Positions 57,290-64,000 of a DNA stretch of 64,000 nucleotides are shown here, piece after piece (position 1 is the first letter of the stretch; every line of letters starts with the position of its first letter). The stretch spans positions 43,214,627-43,278,626 of the forward strand of contig NC_077223.1 in the NCBI RefSeq assembly GCF_024763615.1, read 5' to 3'. This DNA is from Phlebotomus papatasi. Taxonomy: Eukaryota; Arthropoda; Insecta; Diptera; Psychodidae. The notes below the pieces were generated by a model. The model saw nothing but the letters and a program-made list of their open reading frames with translations, ran no database searches and had not been told where the DNA came from. Position numbers and translations under genes: made by a program.

Positions 57290-57972
57290 GCACATGTGCA
57301 AATTAAATTCTCCGTGTTTCTTGACGTTCTAACGCGCGCTCTGGAGATGCTTAACAGTGGAGGAAATTCTTATTGCCATTCACTTGTCTATTTTTTTTTT
57401 TTTCAAATATTTTTATATTGAATTTATCAGTGATTATGGGCAACGCACATTTGGTTTTGTTTTGTCAACAAATGTTTGAAATTTCAGCGAGTGTGAAAGA
57501 GGTGAAAGACCTCTCTCTAGTCATCTCGCTTACACGCAAAGGTATGCAAACCGATTAGAAAATAAAAAAATGCGTATATCATTTTTTTTTTTAAAATTCT
57601 TTGTAAAAAAAAAACAAGTGAAATTTTGAAAAAAAAATGAATTTGATTTTAATTACAGACGCAATCACAGAATTTTAATGGCGTGCCAAAATAATATTTT
57701 GTTTCAAATTCTTTTGAAAAATTAGTTAATTTTTTTTTTACAAAATTTTAATGAATATGCACAAATTTTAGTTAATTAAAAAATTCCGATTATTGTTTTA
57801 GAGGGAATAAAAAAAACAAAGTTTAAAGATCAGAGGTTGCTTACAGAGGTTGCTGAGTTATTAAATTTAGCACAATGATGTACTAAATTTATTTTCGATA
57901 GAAAATGGAATTTTCCAAATAAAGCCAACATAAAGAAGAGCTCTATAAACAGTATTTCCATTCATTTTGAGT

Positions 57973-58506
57973 AGGGTTTCCAAAATCCCGGGATTTTTTA
58001 AATTTCGGGATCTCGGGATTTAAATATTTCACTAATCCTGAATTTCGGGATCCCGAAAATCTAGGATTTTAGGATCCCGGTTTTCGGATTCCCGGTATTA
58101 AGAACCATTCGCGATCCCGGAATCTTCGTGGCCCCATTTTCTTCGGGATCCCGGGATTTTAGGAATCCTGGGATTTTTGGGGTCCCGGGATTTCGGGATT
58201 TTTCAAGTTCCGGGATTTTCGAGATCCCGGGATTTTCGGAATCCCGGGATTTTCGGAATCCTGGGATTTTTGGGGTCCCGGGATTTTCCGGATCCCGGGA
58301 TTTTCAAAGTTCAAGGATTTTCGAGATCCCGGAATTTTCGGAATCCCGGGATTTTCGGAATCCTGGGATTTTTGGGGTCCCGGGATTTTCCGGATCCCGG
58401 GATTTTCAAAGTTCAAGGATTTTCGAGATCCCGGAATTTTCGGAATCCCGGGATTTTCGGAATCCCGGGATTTTCGGGATCCCAGGATCCCGTATTGGAA
58501 ACCCTC
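57973..58506. mobile_element. hAT-like MITE filled by a CCCGGGATTTTC satellite
   Basis: 8-bp duplication TTTTGAGT (57965-57972, 58507-58514). The ends AGGGTTTCCAA and TTGGAAACCCT are inverted. Almost all of the interior is tandem units of 15-17 bp around TCCCGGGATTTTCGGAA, with a 102-bp higher-order repeat (start points 58237 and 58339). Both-strand open frames (Gly-Phe-Arg and Asn-Pro-Gly-Ile types) are repeat translations. Confidence 0.85.
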
Positions 58507-58919
58507 TTTTGAGTATTTGAGAATTTAGAAATAAAAAAAAATATATATTTGTAAAACTTCACCAATTAACCCCATCAAAAAATACAGATTTTTTAGAACA
58601 AAGAACTGTTCTAAAAATATACAGATATATTTTTTTATGAAAAGTATTTGAATAACTTGAATTTAGTTTTATAAGCACTGATGATTTCTTTAGGATGATT
58701 TCTCAGAAATATCGCTCCTTGGATATTACAGGGGCTAAGCTCCAGGCAGATATAAACTTTAAATGTTGTCCCCTTTTTTTCTTTTTTCTTTACTTAAAAT
58801 TTTTAACCTGTTCAAAAAACTTACAAAAAAAGACAAATTATAAGAAAATTGACAAAATTTTCAGTTTTGCTATATTTCTTTTACATATTACATTGTTTTT
58901 AGTTTGAAGTTTAAACAAA

Positions 58920-60660
58920 AGAGTATTTAGTACATAGATTTCAGGAGCAATTTGGCAATCAAGAGCGTATAGTTGTTGAAGTTCTCTCATTACATCACAC
59001 GAGACCCAGAGAAAATTTTTTTTAATAGATCTCTTTAAAATTCTCTCGAATCCCTGTACTAAAACATTTTGCTTACATTTCAGATGAAAAAAAAAATGGA
59101 AATGTTTCAAAATGTTCACAATATTATCGTTGGAAAAGGAAAAAAACAGAAATAGAACAGAAAATAGAGAAATATAATAAGCTTGTCGTGCGATTTCACC
59201 TTATATGTACTTTATGCACTGATTTTAGTACATCATTTAAATTTGTAAAAATGATGAAAAATATTACAAGTAATTAAATAATTACTGTCTCTAGCCTCTT
59301 CTAATCAGTATTTATCTTGATAATTTTAGTATTTCATGTGAAAATCCCATTTTGTGCTTTGAATTGATCTAGATCAGTCATATGTACTAAAAATGTTAAT
59401 TATGGTGCACCTTTTTAAATTTTTAACGTATTTTTCAAATCATTTGTATGAGTAACATGATCTCATATTTGTACTAAATTTCATTTCAATTTCACGACGT
59501 TTCAGTATCCGACGATTTTTTTAGTACATAATTTCTGTGACAAATAAAATTACCTTGATATTTTCAGTATTTCATGTGAAAATTCCAAATATGTGCTGGA
59601 AATTGATTTAGAGCAGTTTTGTGCTAAAAAAGTATTAATTGTGCCCATTTTTTTATTTTTAAAATATTTTTCAATGCTTTATTAGTGACCTGATCTTTTT
59701 TGTTCTAAATCTCAATCTTGGTAAAAAAAAGTATTTAACGATTTTTTAATACATTAATTCAGGAACATATTTATAACCTTGTTATTTTCAGTATATCATG
59801 CGAAAATTATCAATTTGTGTTAGACACTAATTTAGATCAGTTATGTTCTAAAAATTTTTAATGAGGTGGAGATTTCTATTTTTTTTTAAATGTTTTTAAT
59901 ATGGATTTATGATTGATTCTTTCTTATATTTTGTACTAAATCTCAATATCATTATAAAAGTGGCCGACGGATTTTTTTTAGTACACCATTTTTGGAGCTA
60001 AATAATATTTGGCTTTTAAAATATAAAAGAATGATACGTATAAATTCTATTTCATATTATGGAATGTCATACAATATGTGTACTAAAAAAATAGCACTAA
60101 TTTAAAATAAAATTTTGGTACTTGATTTAGTATAAAAAAATTGAAACGGTGTTTTAAATGGCCGGTGTTTTAAATCTCAATATCATTATAAAAGTGGCCA
60201 ACGGATTTTTTTAGTACACAATTTTTAGAACTAAATAATATTTAGCTTTCAAAATATAAAAGAATGATACGTATAAATTCTATTTTATATTTTATCAATA
60301 GCGGCACATTGGAATGTCATACAATATGTGTACTAAAAAAATAGCACTAATTTAAAATAAAATTTTGGTACTTGATTTAGTACAAAAAATTGAAACGGTG
60401 TTTCAAATAGCCGGTGTTTTAAATCTCAATATCGTTATAAAAATAGCCGACAGATTTTTTTAGTACACAATAATATTTAGCTTTCAAAATATAAAAGAAT
60501 GATACGTGCAAATTCTATTTCATATTTTTTTCAATAGCGGCACATTAGAATGTCATACAATATGTGTACTAAAAAAAATAGTACTAATTTAAACTAAAAT
60601 TTTAGTACTAGATTTAGTACAAAAAAATTAAACGGTGTTTTAAATAGCCAGTTTCGAGGT
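58920..60660. repeat. satellite array, about 230-240 bp units
   Basis: Three well-conserved units: GAATGATACGTATAAATTC at 60034, 60265 and 60501 (spacing 231 and 236), each with TTTTTTAGTACACAA and CAATATGTGTACTAAAAAAATAG. Older units upstream share TTTCAGTATTTCATGTGAAAATTCC (about 59311, 59551, 59778) and TTTAGTACAT boxes. It lies between the convergent 3' ends of RNF34 and the C11orf54 orthologue. Confidence 0.8.
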
Positions 60661-60699
60661 TCGTAAAAAAAAACAAGATACAAATATTTCGTGGTACTA

Positions 60700-61524
60700 A
60701 AAGAAACAAAATGCAATGATCAATAATAAGTAGAATTTTTTTTATTATTTATTTTAAAATAACGATTTTTTATGAAAATGTTCCTTTTTATTTATTTTTT
60801 TTAACGTATTTGATTGATTAGAAAATTGTTTTTCCATTTTAAATGGTTTACATTTTTAATCAAATTTATTTAGATATTCTTTTTTATCATTCTGCTTTAC
60901 TAGCAGTTTTTTTTTCTTCAAAATGTCACAAAGCACTTTTTTGTATTTTTTTCTCAACAGGTTTTTATGAAATAAATAAAAACTTTTAAATCGATCTCAA
61001 ATAGTGATTGCGTCTCCAATTTTTGCATTTTTTTTCTTTGTGTAATAATCATAAAAGTTTTAAAAAAATCGGTGAAAATAAAGACCTAATATAAAAATTT
61101 CCTCCACTGTTTTGTAAACTTGCAAAGAATTTATTTAAAGAAAAAAATCGTACAACACAATGCAGCATAGCTGAAGACTTTTTCCATGTTTAAAAAGCCT
61201 AAAATCATTACAAAAAAAAAATAACATTCCCCCACAAAAAAAACTCTGTGAAAATTAGTAAAAAAAAAGCATTCTTAGGCGGATTTTATTCCTGTTCCTC
61301 AAAAAAAATAAGAAAATTTAGTGTTGCAATTGTCACTAAAAGAGGCAATTTTTATGATGAATGTAGGAAGAATTAAAGAGAGAGAGTGAGACATTATAGT
61401 TATTTAGAGAAAAAATTATGAAGAGAGAAAATTACAAGAGGAATTATTCATTTATTTCATTCTTCTTTTTGTATAAAGATTTATTAAAATTGAAATGTAA
61501 CTACTGAAAAAAAATGTTTCCTTA
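60700..61524 (-). other. AT-rich intergenic DNA and 3' UTR of the C11orf54 orthologue
   Basis: Poly-A/T-rich, no gene. Minus-strand AATAAA at about 61482-61487, about 40 bp past the stop codon, is a candidate poly(A) signal. Confidence 0.5.
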
Positions 61525-61865
61525 TCAATCTCGTCCAAATTTATGAGTTACTTTGGGTTTGTCAATCCGGAAAAGCTTCTGGCCAATGCCAAAGTATCCT
61601 TCGTACTCAACGGTGTCCGGAGTGGTGTCGTAGTGATAGTGTCCGGCCCACTGGGACGATGAGAAGCTGTGGAAGTGCTGCAGGCGCAGATCTAGATCCA
61701 TTTCGTTTGTCACGAGTGTCCCAACGGCGACAAGAGGAGCTGGCATATCGTAGAATTTTAGCCAAGTATTTAGTTCTTCTTCAGTGTAGATGGGCGTCTT
61801 GGAGAAGTCCTGCATCACGTGTTGATAAACCTTGCCACTTCGCAGGAGAAATGCTCCTCCTAGTC
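61525..61865 (-). CDS. C11orf54 orthologue, last exon
   Basis: Acceptor CCATTTTTATCAG. It encodes GLGGAFLLRSGKVYQHVM through the His-x-His-x-Asp metal-binding signature to FGRD and TGA. Confidence 0.93.
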
Positions 61866-61949
61866 CTGATAAAAATGGTAGAAAAGGGTTTTATTTTAAA
61901 TTAGAAAAAAAGAAAAAAGGCAAAAAAGCGAGCGCCCCCGGGTGGGCTC

Positions 61950-61986
<37 letters not shown>

Positions 61987-62885
61987 GCCAATTGCGCCAC
62001 GGAGGCTTGTACAAAAGCTCTTAAGATATTCATCATAAGAATCAGCAGAAACTAATACACTCACAATTGACTGATACCAGAGTTGAAATAGCAATAGATA
62101 AGAGATAAATTTTGCTCTATCTAAATACCACCCATAAATTTTCTTCATGAGATTAATTCGCAGTTTAATTTGTTTATTGCCGTACTTTCATGTGATAAAT
62201 AAGTTGAGAATAAAAAAGAAAATCTCACCTATGTCCTTGTCCACAAAATGATTAGTCAGACTTTCTCTTATTTGAGTGATGAAATTATTCGATCCAGTGC
62301 GTTTTTTGCAGTGAACCCTCAAAATCTGCAAAAAGAAATTGATTTAAACGAGTAAAACGCATAAAGAATACATTAAAAAAAACTCTTCATAATGTTCATA
62401 ATAGAAAAATAAAGATTTAAAAAAATCCCCTACCTGTCCACCTTTGCCTTCACTCAAATAGACATTCCCAAGGAGTGCAGATCGTGTCTCTGACGAAGGA
62501 ATACTCCTCCTTTCACAATTCTTCTCAGCATTCACAAGAGCCAGATGACTCTTGGACACAATGCTTCCGTCGGCATTCCTTTTCAAATTGAATATTCCTT
62601 CGGCATTTGTGTTACACAATACGTAGGGTCCAGCCCCAGCACCAACTGCCAGATACTCGCTAATGTTTCGAAAACGACAGATCTTCTGGCAGATCTCATC
62701 GAGATCATAGAGCTTGTCTCGTTGGACAAGGGGCAAGAGAAACGGTGCACCTCCGTATTCAATGATTGTGGGATTTCCACAGAGTCCCGAACTAGCAAGA
62801 TTAAAAGGTTCCTTTGAGAGGTCTGGACACTCCACAAAGTCCACAGAAACCTCTTCGAAATTCTTCTTGAGACCCAAGGTTAGAA
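61525..62885 (-). CDS. C11orf54/PTD012 orthologue (DUF1907 ester hydrolase), 5' end missing
   Basis: Exons 62434..62885, 62229..62325, 61525..61865 (minus), phases consistent. The family is a zinc-containing nuclear/cytosolic protein with ester hydrolase activity in vitro (family knowledge). Seen: GLKKNFEEVSVDFVECPDLS, GLCGNPTIIEYGGAPFLLPL, GAGAGPYVLCN, KKRTGSNNFITQIRE, GLGGAFLLRSGK, and the metal-site signature GHYHYDTTPDTVEYEGYFG, ending THKFGRD. The exon at 62885 starts two bases into a codon after a strong TTTTCTTTTACAG acceptor. The first exon (start Met and about 15-25 residues) was not found and may lie beyond 64000. Confidence 0.92.
61923..61928 (-). terminator. Pol III terminator of tRNA-Asn
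   Basis: A run of six T on the minus strand, starting five bases past the mature 3' end of the tRNA gene. Confidence 0.7.
61933..62006 (-). tRNA. tRNA-Asn: tRNA-Asn (anticodon GTT)
   Basis: 74 nt, cloverleaf intact: acceptor GCCTCCG/CGGGGGC with discriminator G, D arm GCGC...GCGC with A box TGGCGCAATTGG, anticodon arm TTCGG-CTGTTAA-CCGAA with GTT, T arm with B box GGTTCGAGCCC. No intron. It lies in an intron of the C11orf54 orthologue on the same strand. Confidence 0.97.
62229..62325 (-). CDS. C11orf54 orthologue, middle exon
   Basis: Acceptor TTTTTGCAG, donor ATAG|GTGAGA. It encodes ILRVHCKKRTGSNNFITQIR and ESLTNHFVDKDI. Confidence 0.92.
62434..62885 (-). CDS. C11orf54 orthologue, second exon
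   Basis: Acceptor TTTTCTTTTACAG, donor GGACAG|GTAGGG. It encodes the N-terminal half of the DUF1907 fold (VECPDLSKEPF, GGAPFLLPLVQ, VGAGAGPYVL, SALLGNVYLSEGKGGQ). Confidence 0.93.
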
Positions 62886-64000
62886 CTGTAAAAGAAAAAA
62901 AATGAGAGATCGCTAAAAGGAAAACGTTTAATGAATTGATATATCGAGACAAAAAACATTTTTATAAAAATTTTTAAATTGATTTAATAAATTAAGTTAC
63001 TAAATCAAATTACTTGCAATTTTTTGACAATAAGAGAAATAAACTAAACATCTATGAATTGTGCTTCAACTGGACCTTCTGACTAGAAATTTTTAAAAAA
63101 TTGCAACCTAAAAAAAATCTGAGTGTTATAATATTGAAACCGAAAATATTGAAGGATTTAAAATTTAGAGTGAGTTCAAAACAGTGGCAAAAACAGTCAA
63201 TTGTTTTTAAACTCTTGCCGTCTCCACGGCGCCTCAATGTCTATCACTAGCATATAGGTTACTCGGATGAATTATTACCTTAACTGTAAATAACTTAATT
63301 TTGATGCAGATTGATGCTTTTTTTCGCATTTTCGCCAAGGAACTTTAGTTGTGTGTTTACGGAGATTCTTCGAGATTTTCACGACACAATATTGTTGAAT
63401 TTGGAAATATACTCAGTCTTGGGAGTATGCACTATTCGGAATTATTCACGAATTGGGAGTCAATTCGTGAAATCATTTTTAAAATACAGTAGACTTTCAA
63501 TCGGGTAAATGGGGAAAAATGTCATCCATACTGTCAAGTGATTTGGGAGTCAAAGTCATTGTAAATTTCATAAAGAGCGCTCATTTATAAAGAATCACGA
63601 TAAAATAAGAGAAACTAAGCGAATTTGAGTAAATTTGCTTCAAAATAAACGTGAAAATTGCCAAAAAAAATTTTCGTTCTATTGAAAAAGAACCGATTGA
63701 GCGAGAGTCTACTGTACGCCTGAATGTATATATACTAATTTGTGACGCGGGATATTTGAAAAAACTATGCTAATATTATATTATTCACAATATAACTTAA
63801 ATTCCCTTTATTAAGTTAAAAATTTTAAATATTCTAACAATTTATTGAAGCACTCTTGCCAAAGAGTACTGTTAATGCTTTTTTTTAAACAGTTGAATCT
63901 TTTTCTGACTACTTTTACTCCGCGCGAAATTCGTTCTAAGACCGATTTATTTAAAAGAAATCGCCTACGTGTATATGCCAATTTTCTCGATGCATAATGC
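62886..64000. other. first intron/upstream of the C11orf54 orthologue
   Basis: AT-rich. Apart from one MITE (63487-63714), nothing gene-like was found, including the missing first exon. Confidence 0.45.
63487..63714. mobile_element. 228-bp MITE, CAGTAGACTYTC family
   Basis: CAGTAGACTTTCAATCGG on the left mirrors CCGATTGAGCGAGAGTCTACTG on the right, with TA on both sides. It shares termini with 30766, 30908 and 47386 but has a different interior. Confidence 0.8.

Noticed and set aside
58128..58520. 130-codon Gly-Phe-Arg-Asn-Pro frame and its antisense partner
   Set aside because: A repeat translation of the CCCGGGATTTTCGGAA satellite; no start context or splice signals.
62953..64000. First exon of the C11orf54 orthologue
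   Set aside because: I looked for an ATG exon with a phase-1 donor and family-like residues and found none convincing.

Overview
The window is AT-rich nuclear DNA from an animal. Gene structure and repeat content point to an insect, most likely a fly (Diptera); a nematoceran such as a sand fly fits, but genus cannot be fixed from the sequence alone. The reasons are multi-exon genes with GT-AG introns (one only 62 bp), metazoan orthologues, a BEL/Pao LTR retrotransposon, a DD37E-type mariner relic and a dense layer of short inverted-repeat (MITE-like) elements.

Gene layout, left to right: (1) an AATF/Che-1 orthologue on the minus strand (1713-3061, two exons), for nucleolar rRNA processing. 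(2) A tentative, unrecognised two-exon small gene on the minus strand (about 3640-5400) whose intron is a tandem array of about 172 bp units. (3) The nuclear receptor Hnf4 on the minus strand, from its stop at 6160 to at least 36993. It has two alternative first coding exons (27375-27462 and 36887-36959) that both join the DNA-binding-domain exon in the same phase. (4) An RNF34/rififylin-type E3 ubiquitin ligase on the plus strand, 43032-57289, six exons, with a 12 kb third intron. (5) A C11orf54 (DUF1907 ester hydrolase) orthologue on the minus strand, 61525-62885, first exon not found. A tRNA-Asn(GTT) lies in one of its introns. Hnf4 and RNF34 are divergently transcribed across a repeat-poor stretch of about 41.8-43.0 kb.

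The space between exons is mostly mobile DNA. Many elements can be delimited to the base by target-site duplications: a young 7.0 kb BEL/Pao element (5-bp ATCGA duplication, near-identical 663-bp LTRs) inside an older MITE inside RNF34 intron 3; a 1.3 kb dead mariner; four 8-bp-TSD hAT-like elements, three of them carrying internal minisatellites; several TA-flanked MITE families; one TTAA-flanked MITE; and a 1.8 kb near-perfect foldback in an Hnf4 intron. Several nested insertions can be proved inside this window because a second copy of the host element shows the empty site.

The features most likely to be new are MITEs whose subterminal 15-bp repeats appear to have expanded into satellite arrays, the duplicated LTR-end/PBS segment in the BEL element, the transcribed foldback and hairpin structures inside Hnf4, and a satellite array of about 233 bp units at 58.9-60.7 kb.
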